Source: Alphaproteobacteria bacterium
GTDB taxonomy: Bacteria > Pseudomonadota > Alphaproteobacteria > Rhodobacterales > Rhodobacteraceae
NCBI GenBank assembly: GCA_030431485.1
Contig: JAUIIR010000018.1
Location: 1 to 61,463 of the forward strand
Length of the DNA stretch: 61,463 bases
Reading direction: 5' to 3'
In this document: positions 45,767 through 53,631 of the stretch, piece by piece
How positions within the stretch are numbered: the first letter of the stretch is position 1
Layout: every line of letters starts with the position of its first letter
Translations under genes and position numbers: made by a program
The notes under the pieces: generated by a model
The model's input: the letters and a program-made list of their open reading frames with translations, nothing else
Database searches by the model: none
What the model was told of the DNA's origin: nothing

Positions 45767-48700
45767 TTACAATTCGATCGTGATTTCGCCATCCGGCTCG
45801 ACCGCGCGCGACTGGCAGAGGATGATCGCGTCCTGCCGTTGCGCCTTTGACAGCACGAAATCCCGATGCTCGACCGCGCCCGACAGAACCCGCGCCTTGC
45901 ACACCCCGCAAATCCCGTCCGAGCATTTCACATCGACCGCCACGCCATTGGCGTTGAGAACATCCGTCGCCGTCTGATCCGCCGGCACATGAAAGCTGCG
46001 CCCGTCGCTGAGTTTGAGCGTGAACGGGTGATTTTCATACTCCGGCAGTTCCGGTACAGCGAAGTATTCCAGATGCCTTGCCTCGTCCGGAAAGCCTTTG
46101 CGCTCAGCGGTTTGCATCACGGCGTTCATGTAAAGATCAGGCCCGCAGGTGTAGATATGCTGACCCTCCGCATAGTCGGGGATCAGAGCCTCCAGATCGG
46201 CGCGCGTGCCTTCGTCACTGACATGGATCTGCACCTTGTCGGCCCAGGGTACTTGGGCGAGATCCTCCAGATACCCGGCCTCGGCGCGGGTTTTCAGCGA
46301 ATAATGCAGTGCAAAGGGTCGCCCGAGCGCATGTAGGCGGTGCGCCATGGCAATCATCGGGGTGACACCGATGCCGCCGCCCATCAGCCAGGTGAAGCTG
46401 GCATCCTCGACCAGCGGGAAATGGTTGATGGGGTTCGACACGAAGACCCGCCGCCCTTCGGCAAAGATCCGATGCAACAGGGCAGAGCCACCGCGCCCTT
46501 GATCCTCGCGCAGGACGCCGATCTGGTAGACGGACCTGTCCGCCGGATCGCCCGACATGGAATATTGGCGCAGGAACTCCGGTGCCACGACGAGATCAAG
46601 ATGCCCGCCAGCCGTCCATTCGGGCAGGTCCTGCCCGTCGACATGGCGGAATTCGTACTTGGTCACTGTGGGCGACATCTTCTCGACCTTGCTGACCACC
46701 ACGGGCACCACCGGGCTTTCGGTGGCGTCTTTGGGGCTGTGCAGATGCGAGGTGTCGCCCTTGGCCAGCCGCGCCTTGTGTTCGTCCGCGCTGACCATCT
46801 TGGTGTAGGCCTCGATCCCGGCTTCGCGGTCCATCGGGTCCGGATAAGGGTAGGGATGCGGCGCCAGCGGGGCGGGGTAGACAGCCAGCGTCTGGTCCTC
46901 GTATTTCAGGTCGAGGTCCTTTTGCAGGTCTCGGGCGTTGACCGGATGGGCGGTGGGCGCGTAGCTGCCGTTGTCCTGCAACTCCAGATCCCACCACCAT
47001 TTCTTGACCGGGTTCAGCCCTCCGCGTCCTGCGGCATCGTCCAGCTTGGCCAGCAAGGGTGCTGCTTTGGGTATGTTCATCGCGGCCCAGCGGAACGGCT
47101 TCTCGGCGAACAGCCCTTCGAGGTTCCACGGGCAGGTTTTCATGCAGCGCCCGCACATCGCGCCACCTTCGGTGGTGATGCGGTACGTGGCGCATTTCTG
47201 GCTGTCGGATTTCCAGATCTCGTAGCCGTTGAACATCAACTTCGGCCCGGCGGTGATCGCACCCGATGGACATTCGCGGGCACATTTGTTGCAGCTTTCG
47301 CAGAATGCCTGCAGGCCGAAGTCGATGGGTTTGTCATGCGCCAGCGGCATGTCCGTGGTAACGACACCGGACTTGAGACGCGGTCCAAGGAACGGGTTAA
47401 GGATCACTTCGCCAATCCGGCTGACCTCGCCCAGCCCCGACAGAAGCAAAAGCGGCGGTTGCAGGACTTCGCCGTCGAGCACGGTGTGCGCCTTGGCTGA
47501 ATAGCCCAGATTGCGGATCTGCTTGGCGAGAACCCCACCCAAGAGTGAGAACCGCAGATAGGCCCGCATGGATTGCGCAACGCTGATCCAGTCGTCGCCG
47601 GATGCACCATCCATCGTCTCGTAACCCTGATCGATGATGATGCTGATCGCCTGATCATGGGGTGGGTCGATGGGCTCTCCTCGGGCGTCATGACTGTACC
47701 ATGTCCAGTCTGGGCAGCGGCTGATGCCGAGTGCATCGACGCCCAGCCAATAGGCCGTGGCCTTGATCCTATCGGCGTTGCTTTGCAAATTTGCAGGACG
47801 CGGGCCGTTCTCGGGTGGTCCGTCTTGCAATAATACAAAGGCTCCAAGCATCCGCCTTTGCGCCGACGACGGTGCCGCTTTGCGGGCGTAGTATCCGCCC
47901 TTCGCACCGTCCTGCAGCTTTTTGCCCATATCGCCGAACTGTGCGCGGGCAAACATGTCCGTGCGTTTGGGAACGCGGGGTACATTGGCTTCGTCGATAT
48001 AGGTGGTCGGCGTGTCGACCCGTTTGAGGGTCTCGAACGGGTGTGGACCATCGACATAGCGGCGGTTGTCAAACGGATTGGTGTTGAGGCCAGAGCGGGC
48101 CGAGCTGGTGCCCAATTTCCAAGCCAGGCCTTCGGTCAGGAAGGTCGGTTGCTCGGCGGCTAAGGGTGAGTCATGGGCGAGATCGAAATTCGTCGTAACC
48201 ACTGCGACGCCGAACCGGTCGCCCAGCCAAGGGTTGAGCAACCGTCCGGACGACCCGTACGCCAAGCCCGCTGCAACCGTACAGATGTTCAGATCCACGT
48301 CGGTGCTGGTCGCGGTGTGGGCTTTGGCGTCCCAGCCGAGCAAACGGATATAGTTGGCGATCACGACGGCTGTCTCGGTCGCGCGCAGACAGGCGCGGTG
48401 CGACTGTGCGTCATTGATCCACTCGGTCCCGGTTTCGCCGGGCTTGGGATCTCGCGGAATTTCGTAGAGAAACACCAGTGCGTTGTGGTGACCATCGATG
48501 GTGCTGGGCGGTGCCTCCATCGATTCCTTGAGATCGGCCATGATCATGTCGATGCCCGATGCGAGAGTTTTGGTCTGTCGGGTCTTCAGGTCATTCGCCA
48601 GTCGGTCGATATCCGGGTTCAGACGCGGTTCCGCCAGCAGGGCCTCAGGTAGCAAAGGACCGATGCCAACCATTGTCGCATCTGACAAATATCCAAACGC

Positions 48701-48967
48701 TTTCAGATGGTTGGCGCGTTCTATTAAATCATTTGGGCAAACGGATCTAACCTTGTTCACAAACCCGTCGCGAATAGCGTCCATCATCGCCTGATATTCG
48801 CCCATCGCGTTGACGATCGACGCCGGGTCTTCGGGGCGGTGAAAGCTGAGGCCGGAATGGCGCGGGATCGTGGCGGGGTCCGGCATAGGTCCGCGTGTTG
48901 CGCGTTCCAACGGAAACGGACCAAGATGTACTGGCCGATTTTTGTCGGAAAAGAACCGCAAACCCAT
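45767..48967 (-). CDS. Reductive-dehalogenase-like protein fused to an NAD(P)H reductase and 2Fe-2S ferredoxin
   Basis: The predicted protein is 1066 residues in four parts. Residues 1 to about 540 resemble a reductive dehalogenase core with an internal duplication: LNPWLGDRF and VVTTNFDLAHD (about 245-265) correspond to LNPFLGPRL and VVTTDMPLAHD (about 522-545), and GWDAKAHT to GYSAKAHT. Two 4Fe-4S motifs follow: CESCNKCARECP from Cys556 and CGRCMKTCP from Cys605. Residues about 755-985 are an FAD/NAD(P)H reductase (RQYSMSGDP, GGGIGVTPM). The C-terminus is a plant-type 2Fe-2S ferredoxin (CSDGICGVC near 1016). There is no twin-arginine signal and no membrane anchor, so it is predicted cytoplasmic. 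Established knowledge: catabolic dehalogenases of the BhbA/NpRdhA group use cobalamin and an NAD(P)H redox module. The start at 48967 has GGGAGG 5 bases upstream. The substrate is unknown. Confidence 0.88.
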   Translation of the reverse strand: MGLRFFSDKNRPVHLGPFPLERATRGPMPDPATIPRHSGLSFHRPEDPASIVNAMGEYQAMMDAIRDGFVNKVRSVCPNDLIERANHLKAFGYLSDATMVGIGPLLPEALLAEPRLNPDIDRLANDLKTRQTKTLASGIDMIMADLKESMEAPPSTIDGHHNALVFLYEIPRDPKPGETGTEWINDAQSHRACLRATETAVVIANYIRLLGWDAKAHTATSTDVDLNICTVAAGLAYGSSGRLLNPWLGDRFGVAVVTTNFDLAHDSPLAAEQPTFLTEGLAWKLGTSSARSGLNTNPFDNRRYVDGPHPFETLKRVDTPTTYIDEANVPRVPKRTDMFARAQFGDMGKKLQDGAKGGYYARKAAPSSAQRRMLGAFVLLQDGPPENGPRPANLQSNADRIKATAYWLGVDALGISRCPDWTWYSHDARGEPIDPPHDQAISIIIDQGYETMDGASGDDWISVAQSMRAYLRFSLLGGVLAKQIRNLGYSAKAHTVLDGEVLQPPLLLLSGLGEVSRIGEVILNPFLGPRLKSGVVTTDMPLAHDKPIDFGLQAFCESCNKCARECPSGAITAGPKLMFNGYEIWKSDSQKCATYRITTEGGAMCGRCMKTCPWNLEGLFAEKPFRWAAMNIPKAAPLLAKLDDAAGRGGLNPVKKWWWDLELQDNGSYAPTAHPVNARDLQKDLDLKYEDQTLAVYPAPLAPHPYPYPDPMDREAGIEAYTKMVSADEHKARLAKGDTSHLHSPKDATESPVVPVVVSKVEKMSPTVTKYEFRHVDGQDLPEWTAGGHLDLVVAPEFLRQYSMSGDPADRSVYQIGVLREDQGRGGSALLHRIFAEGRRVFVSNPINHFPLVEDASFTWLMGGGIGVTPMIAMAHRLHALGRPFALHYSLKTRAEAGYLEDLAQVPWADKVQIHVSDEGTRADLEALIPDYAEGQHIYTCGPDLYMNAVMQTAERKGFPDEARHLEYFAVPELPEYENHPFTLKLSDGRSFHVPADQTATDVLNANGVAVDVKCSDGICGVCKARVLSGAVEHRDFVLSKAQRQDAIILCQSRAVEPDGEITIEL

Positions 48968-49023
48968 GACGTCCTCCCAAGTGCGTTTCTCCACGCAATT
49001 GACCTGAGTGCATCACTCCCAGC

Positions 49024-49689
49024 TCAGGACTGCAAGGCGTGAAAGTCCTTGAGTGTTTTTCCGACCTCATCGACAAAGAGACCGGGCAGGGGCGTGAGAT
49101 CCGTCACCCGATCCATACGGAAGGTTGCGAAGGCTTCGTCGGTTTCGTCCCAGACGACGCAGGTCCAGATGCGCCCCCAATAGTCGAGATGCAGGGGCCG
49201 CACTGTGTGGGTCTGGTCGTCACCTTCGAGCCGCAGACGCAGTTTCTGGCGGGCACGGATCGCCTTGCGGAAGGCGGGCATGTGCCGAAACCCCTGCGCG
49301 GCTTCGGCAAACGGGTAGGTGGCAAATCCGAACTTGCCAGCAGGTGTACCCACGTCTTCGGGAAGCACCGCGTCGATCTTGTCAGAGAGCGCGCGTGCGG
49401 CGCTTGCGAGGTCCTCGGTGTCAGATGCACCGATGGCGGCAAGTCCGATATGAAGTGCTTCCAGTTCTTTCTGGGTCAGGTTAAGCGGCGGCAGGGTGAT
49501 CATCTCCTGCGCTGTGTAACCAGAGCCACGCGCGCCCTCTACGGGTACGCCAGACGCCGCCAGCGTATCCATGTCACGGTAGATTGTGCGGACCGACACG
49601 CCCAAATCCTGCGCCATCGCTTCGGCGGTGTGCAGGCGACCGTCCTTCAGGCGTTGCATCAGGGCATAAAGCCGGTCGCTGCGTTTCAT
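49024..49689 (-). CDS. HTH/WYL-domain (YafY/DeoR-like) transcriptional regulator
   Basis: This 221-residue regulator has an N-terminal winged helix-turn-helix (AEAMAQDLGVSVRTIYRDMDTLAASGVPV, residues about 22-50). A linker (GSGYTAQE, LPPLNLTQKELEAL) leads to a C-terminal WYL-type ligand-binding region (VRPLHLDYWGRIWTCVVWDE). The ATG at 49689 follows GGAGAATCAC. It lies 56 bases upstream of the dehalogenase-like gene on the same strand, so it is likely cotranscribed with it and may control it. Repeats just upstream are candidate operators. Confidence 0.9.
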   Translation of the reverse strand: MKRSDRLYALMQRLKDGRLHTAEAMAQDLGVSVRTIYRDMDTLAASGVPVEGARGSGYTAQEMITLPPLNLTQKELEALHIGLAAIGASDTEDLASAARALSDKIDAVLPEDVGTPAGKFGFATYPFAEAAQGFRHMPAFRKAIRARQKLRLRLEGDDQTHTVRPLHLDYWGRIWTCVVWDETDEAFATFRMDRVTDLTPLPGLFVDEVGKTLKDFHALQS

Positions 49690-49718
49690 GTGATTCTCCG
49701 TGCTGCGCTGCATGAATA

Positions 49719-49759
49719 CTGACAAAAACCTGTCAACTGACAAGCTCTTGACAAAAACA
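49719..49759. promoter_or_regulatory. Repeated TGACAAAAAC motif upstream of the WYL regulator
   Basis: TGACAAAAAC occurs at 49720-49729 and 49750-49759, exactly 30 bases apart (about three helical turns). Between them is TGTCA-AC-TGACA (49731-49742), and two further TGACA cores fall in the same window. It lies in the 174-base interval between the regulator and tatA, so it could serve either direction. It fits an autoregulatory operator for the WYL protein. A TTGACA -35-like element on each strand is also embedded. Confidence 0.5.
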
Positions 49760-49863
49760 GCCGAAATCAGCGCGTTTTCATGCTTTCGCAGGGCTGTGGG
49801 AGTCATTACATAACCGCAATGGAATTTAACGCAGGCAGCGGCCTGCCGGTAAGGAGAGACTTC

Positions 49864-50088
49864 ATGGGTATCGGAAATATCGGTCTGCCTGGCCTTTTGC
49901 TCATCGCCGTTGTGGTGCTGGTGCTGTTCGGCCGTGGCAAGATTTCATCGCTGATGGGCGAAGTGGGTAAAGGCATCACCGCGTTCAAGAAGGGCGTCGA
50001 TGAGGGCAAGCAGGAGCTTGAAGATCAGAAGGCAGATGCGGCCAAGGACGTGACGCCTGAAGACGAGAAAGACAAAGACAAGGTCTAA
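49864..50088 (+). CDS. tatA: Twin-arginine translocase subunit TatA
   Basis: This 74-residue protein has a short N-terminal membrane helix (GLLLIAVVVLVLFG), the FG hinge, then an amphipathic helix (KISSLMGEVGKGITAFKKG) and an acidic tail. This is the TatA form. TatA subunits polymerise to pass folded proteins across the inner membrane. The ATG at 49864 has GGAGAG upstream. tatB follows 6 bases later. Confidence 0.96.
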   Translation: MGIGNIGLPGLLLIAVVVLVLFGRGKISSLMGEVGKGITAFKKGVDEGKQELEDQKADAAKDVTPEDEKDKDKV

Positions 50089-50094
50089 ACGCAT

Positions 50095-50547
50095 ATGTTC
50101 GATCTTGGCTTTGCCGAGCTGTTGGTGATCGGGGTGGTGGCGTTGATCGTCGTTGGCCCCAAGGATTTGCCTGTGCTCTTTCGGAAAGTGGGCAATTTCA
50201 TGGGCAAAGCCCGTGGCATGGCGCGGGATTTCAGCCGCGCGATGAACGAGGCCGCGGACGAATCCGGCGTTCGGGACGTGCAAAAAACCTTCAAGTCTGC
50301 GACCAACCCGCTGGGCAGCGCGATGGATGGCGTGAAGGATGCGGCCAAATCGATGACCAGCATCGACCCTGAGAGCAACACCGGGAAATTGTCCGCCGAG
50401 CGTGAGGCCGCCAAGAAGAAGATCGAGGCCAGCGCTGCCCGTGCCGCTGCCGACCGCAAGAAACGCGAAGCGGAAGAGGCTTTGAAAAAGGCCGAAGAAA
50501 TGGAAGCCGCGCTGAAGGCAGAGCCTGCGCCGGAAAAGGACGCCTGA
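50095..50547 (+). CDS. tatB: Twin-arginine translocase subunit TatB
   Basis: This 150-residue protein has the TatB start [26 protein letters not shown], with the conserved Glu at residue 8 and GP hinge, then a long amphipathic helix and a lysine/glutamate-rich coiled tail. TatB with TatC recognises twin-arginine signals. The length is normal. tatC starts one base after the stop. Confidence 0.96.
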   Translation: MFDLGFAELLVIGVVALIVVGPKDLPVLFRKVGNFMGKARGMARDFSRAMNEAADESGVRDVQKTFKSATNPLGSAMDGVKDAAKSMTSIDPESNTGKLSAEREAAKKKIEASAARAAADRKKREAEEALKKAEEMEAALKAEPAPEKDA

Positions 50548-50548
50548 G

Positions 50549-51502
50549 ATGAGTGCCCGCGACGACGAGATCGAGGACAGCAGCGCGCCGTTGATCGAGC
50601 ATCTGGCCGAGCTGCGCACCCGGTTGATCCGGTCTGTTCTGGCGCTGTTTGTCGGCATCTGCGTGCTTTTTATCCCGGTTCAGGGCGATTTTCTCGCCGA
50701 GCACGTACTTCGTTTCCTGCTTGTTCCGATCGAGGAAACGCTGCGCGCTTTGGGGGACCCGGCGCCAACGCTGCAATACACCAGCCCGCAGGAATACCTG
50801 TTTGTGCTGTTTCGCATCGGTCTGGTGTTCGGCTTTGCCTTGGCGTTCCCGGTGATCGCACACCAGATGTGGCGCTTCATTGCACCAGGGCTTTATAAAT
50901 CCGAAAAATCGGCCTTCCTGCCGTTTATCATCGCATCGCCGGTCATGTTCATGGCGGGCGCCGCCTTTGCGCATTTCGTCGTAACACCTTTGGCAATGGC
51001 GTTTTTTCTTGGGTTCACCGACGCGCCGTCGCTGTTTGCAAACCTGCTGTCGGACTCTGTGGATGTTGATCCGACAGCCGTTGTACCTGCCACCAACGAA
51101 GGATTGAAGATCACCTTCTTCGGTAAGGTGAATGAGAGCCTTCAAACCTCGCTAGTGTTCATCATGGCCTTTGGCCTGTGCTTTCAGCTTCCCGTGCTGT
51201 TGACGTTGATGGGGAAGGCTGGGCTTGTCTCGGCGGATGGTCTGGGCAGCGTGCGCAAATATGCGATGGTTGGAATTCTGGTGCTGGCCGCGCTTGTGAC
51301 ACCGCCAGATGTGGTGACACAGCTGATCCTCTTTACCGTTGTGTACGGTCTTTATGAGGTGTCGATCATTCTGGTCCGGCGCGTGGAGAAGAAGCGCGAG
51401 AAAGAGCTGAAGGCACAAGGGCTTTGGTTCGAGGATGATCCGGCGGACGGCATGGATGACGATCCTCTGGTGAAGGAATTCGACGAGGACGCGAAGAAGT
51501 GA
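50549..51502 (+). CDS. tatC: Twin-arginine translocase subunit TatC
   Basis: This 317-residue membrane protein has six helices. TatC motifs are LIEHLAELRTRLIRS at the N-terminus, SPQEYLFVLFRIG, FAFPVIAHQMWRFIAPGLY-like GLYKSEK and ALVTPPDVVTQL. It is longer than E. coli TatC because of an extended region after helix 4 (DSVDVDPTAVVPATN) and an acidic tail. The next gene starts at a GTG overlapping its stop by 4 bases. Confidence 0.96.
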   Translation: MSARDDEIEDSSAPLIEHLAELRTRLIRSVLALFVGICVLFIPVQGDFLAEHVLRFLLVPIEETLRALGDPAPTLQYTSPQEYLFVLFRIGLVFGFALAFPVIAHQMWRFIAPGLYKSEKSAFLPFIIASPVMFMAGAAFAHFVVTPLAMAFFLGFTDAPSLFANLLSDSVDVDPTAVVPATNEGLKITFFGKVNESLQTSLVFIMAFGLCFQLPVLLTLMGKAGLVSADGLGSVRKYAMVGILVLAALVTPPDVVTQLILFTVVYGLYEVSIILVRRVEKKREKELKAQGLWFEDDPADGMDDDPLVKEFDEDAKK

Positions 51503-52335
51503 CCGACCCGATGGAGCGGATCGCCGCCGCGCTGGAGCGACTGGCTCCGGCGCCACAGCCGGCCCCTGATTATGACGCGGCAGATGCTTTTGTCTGGCAT
51601 GTGGACCCCGACCACCTTCAGCCGGTGCCCAAGGTCAGCCGCGTGCCCGTGGACCTGTTGGTGGGGGTAGATCGCATCCGCGATACGCTTCTTGCCAATA
51701 CGCGACAGTTTGCAAAGGGTCTGCCCGCGAACAACGCGCTGCTTTGGGGGGCGCGGGGCATGGGCAAATCGAGCCTTGTGAAAGCCGTGCACGCCGCCGT
51801 TCTGGCCGAAGAGTTGCCGATCAAGTTGGTCGAGTTGCAACGCGAGGACTTGCCGAGCGTGGCGCGGCTCTTGAACCTCTTGCGGGTTGCTGATCACCGG
51901 TTTCTGCTTTTTTGCGATGACCTGAGCTTCAGCCACGACGATCAGCACTACAAATCGCTGAAGGCTGTTCTGGATGGCGGAGTTGAGGGGCGTCCGGACA
52001 ATGTAGTGTTCTACGCCACGTCGAACCGCCGTCACCTGATGCCGCGGGACATGATCGAGAACGAGCGATCCTCGGCGATCAACCCGTCGGAGGCCGTTGA
52101 GGAAAAGGTGTCCCTGTCGGACCGGTTCGGTCTTTGGCTGGGCTTTCACCCATGCAATCAGGACGACTACCTGGCGATGATCCGTGGCTATTGCGACGCC
52201 TACGGCGTTGAGATTGATGACGCCAGCCTGCGGGCAGAGGCGATTGAATGGCAGGCGACCCGTGGTGCACGGTCAGGCCGTGTGGCATGGCAGTATTTCA
52301 CCGACTTGGCGGGACGTCGCGGCGTCGCGATCTAG
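51499..52335 (+). CDS. DUF815-family ATP-binding protein
   Basis: This 278-residue P-loop protein has Walker A WGARGMGKSS (near residue 79) and an acidic Walker B in LLFCDDLSF (near residue 134). It also has the sensor-like YATSNRRHLMP block with DRFGLWLGFHPC downstream, typical of DUF815 (related to AAA+ ATPases). Its function is not known. The GTG at 51499 overlaps the tatC stop; an ATG at 51511 is an alternative. It is the last gene of the tat operon and is followed by hairpins. Confidence 0.85.
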   Translation: MTDPMERIAAALERLAPAPQPAPDYDAADAFVWHVDPDHLQPVPKVSRVPVDLLVGVDRIRDTLLANTRQFAKGLPANNALLWGARGMGKSSLVKAVHAAVLAEELPIKLVELQREDLPSVARLLNLLRVADHRFLLFCDDLSFSHDDQHYKSLKAVLDGGVEGRPDNVVFYATSNRRHLMPRDMIENERSSAINPSEAVEEKVSLSDRFGLWLGFHPCNQDDYLAMIRGYCDAYGVEIDDASLRAEAIEWQATRGARSGRVAWQYFTDLAGRRGVAI

Positions 52336-52393
52336 GGTTTTGGTGATGTCGTACTGCCGCTTTCAAAGGGCCCCAGAATTTTATGGGTCGGGC

Positions 52394-52419
52394 CCAGAAT
52401 CTTCATACGAAGATTCTGG
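52394..52419 (+). terminator. Hairpin downstream of the DUF815 gene
   Basis: CCAGAATCTTC and GAAGATTCTGG make a perfect 11-bp stem with loop ATAC, about 60 bases after the DUF815 stop. There is no T run right after it. It may be a terminator or part of a repeat; CAGAAT also occurs just upstream at about 52373. Confidence 0.6.
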
Positions 52420-52501
52420 AATGCAGAAATTAAAAAATTGCTAATCAGATTTGTCGCAAAGCGGGTTCGGTGCCGTGGTGAGCGATGAGGGTTCACATGT
52501 T

Positions 52502-52546
52502 AATCATAAACTGCCGTGCCTTTATCGGGCACGGCAGTTTATGATT
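52502..52546. terminator. 19-bp perfect stem, bidirectional terminator
   Basis: AATCATAAACTGCCGTGCC (52502-52520) and its exact complement at 52528-52546 flank a 7-base loop (TTTATCG). On the plus strand the stem is followed by TTCT. It lies between the convergent DUF815 and methyltransferase genes, 2 bases from the latter's stop, so it can end transcription from both sides. Confidence 0.85.
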
Positions 52547-52548
52547 TT

Positions 52549-53631
52549 CTATGCGCGGCGGCGGCGGCCTCCGGTGCGGCCTTCGCGGCCACGGCCTTCC
52601 TGACCGGCTTTCGGCGGTTGGCGGTTGAACGCAATCCAGGCAGCCCCTCCGTCATCATTGTTGGTGAGGAAGTTGGCAGCGCGGATGGCCTCCATTTCCT
52701 TCCCCGGACGGGGCTTGGTCGAGCCGAGGCCGAAGAGCGTGCAGAAGGTTTCGTCATCCATGTCTTCGGGCAGCACGAGTCCTGCTGCGGCCACTTCAGC
52801 GCGCTTTTCAGCGATCTTGGTGGCCCCCACGGGCAGGGCGACCGGGTTCATAATAGCAGAGGTCATACCCGCGCCCATGGCCATCGGCAGAAATGCGTTG
52901 TTGATTCCGTGGCGGTTCGGCAAACCGAAGCTGATGTTGGACGCGCCGCAGGTGGTGTTCACACCCAGTTCCTCGCGCAGACGGCGGACGAGGGTGAACA
53001 CCTGAAGGCCAGCGGTGCCCATCGCGCCGATCGGCATCACAAGCGGATCGACGACGATGTCATGCGCGGGTATGCCGAAATCGGCGGCGCGCTCGACGAT
53101 CTTTTTGGCGACGGCAAATCGCACATCGGGGTCTTCAGAGATCCCGGTGTCGTCGTTCGAAATCGCCACAACAGGCACGTTATATTTCTTGACGAGTGGC
53201 AACACCATCTCAAGGCGTTCTTCCTCACCGGTGACCGAGTTCAGGAGCGGCCTTCCCTCGGCTGCGGCCAGACCGTTTTCCAAAGCACCAGGCACGGACG
53301 AGTCGATGCAAAGCGGGCAATCTGTGATCGCCTGGACGCGTTCGACCAGTTCCTTCATCAGCGTCGGCTCAACAAAGTTGTTATCGGCATAACGCGGGTC
53401 TTCGGCCATCTTGTTCGAGAACACGGCGCCCGAGTTGATGTCGAGGATATTGGCGCCCGCCGCGACCTGCGCCAGCGCGTCGGCCTCGACCCGGCTGAAA
53501 TCGCCGCGTTCGAGTTCCTCGTTCAGGATCTTGCGGCCTGTCGGGTTGATCCGCTCACCGATCACACAGAACGGCTGGTCGAACCCGATGATGGCGGTTT
53601 TGGTCTTGGACTCGACAATCGTGCGGGTCAT
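52549..53631 (-). CDS. Methyltetrahydrofolate:corrinoid methyltransferase (pterin-binding family)
   Basis: This 360-residue TIM-barrel protein belongs to the dihydropteroate-synthase-like family. It has GERINPTGRK at the start, ANILDINSG (the D-x-N-x-G pterin motif), PLCIDSSVPGALENGL, SNDDTGI and GASNISFGLPNR. In methyl-transfer systems such proteins move a methyl group between 5-methyl-THF and the cobalt of a corrinoid protein. The last 25 residues are arginine/glycine-rich. The corrinoid protein and substrate methyltransferase are not in view. It ends a four-gene minus-strand operon and overlaps the HAD gene by 4 bases. Confidence 0.9.
   Translation of the reverse strand: MTRTIVESKTKTAIIGFDQPFCVIGERINPTGRKILNEELERGDFSRVEADALAQVAAGANILDINSGAVFSNKMAEDPRYADNNFVEPTLMKELVERVQAITDCPLCIDSSVPGALENGLAAAEGRPLLNSVTGEEERLEMVLPLVKKYNVPVVAISNDDTGISEDPDVRFAVAKKIVERAADFGIPAHDIVVDPLVMPIGAMGTAGLQVFTLVRRLREELGVNTTCGASNISFGLPNRHGINNAFLPMAMGAGMTSAIMNPVALPVGATKIAEKRAEVAAAGLVLPEDMDDETFCTLFGLGSTKPRPGKEMEAIRAANFLTNNDDGGAAWIAFNRQPPKAGQEGRGREGRTGGRRRRA

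Noticed and set aside
46340..47500. 386-residue plus-strand frame inside the dehalogenase-like gene
   Set aside because: The opposite strand carries a complete multi-domain protein with cysteine motifs, so this frame is a shadow.
45767..51502. Idea that the dehalogenase-like protein is a Tat substrate because tatABC is next door
   Set aside because: Its N-terminus (MGLRFFSDKNRP) has no twin-arginine signal or hydrophobic segment, and the reductase domains need cytoplasmic NAD(P)H. The proximity looks coincidental.
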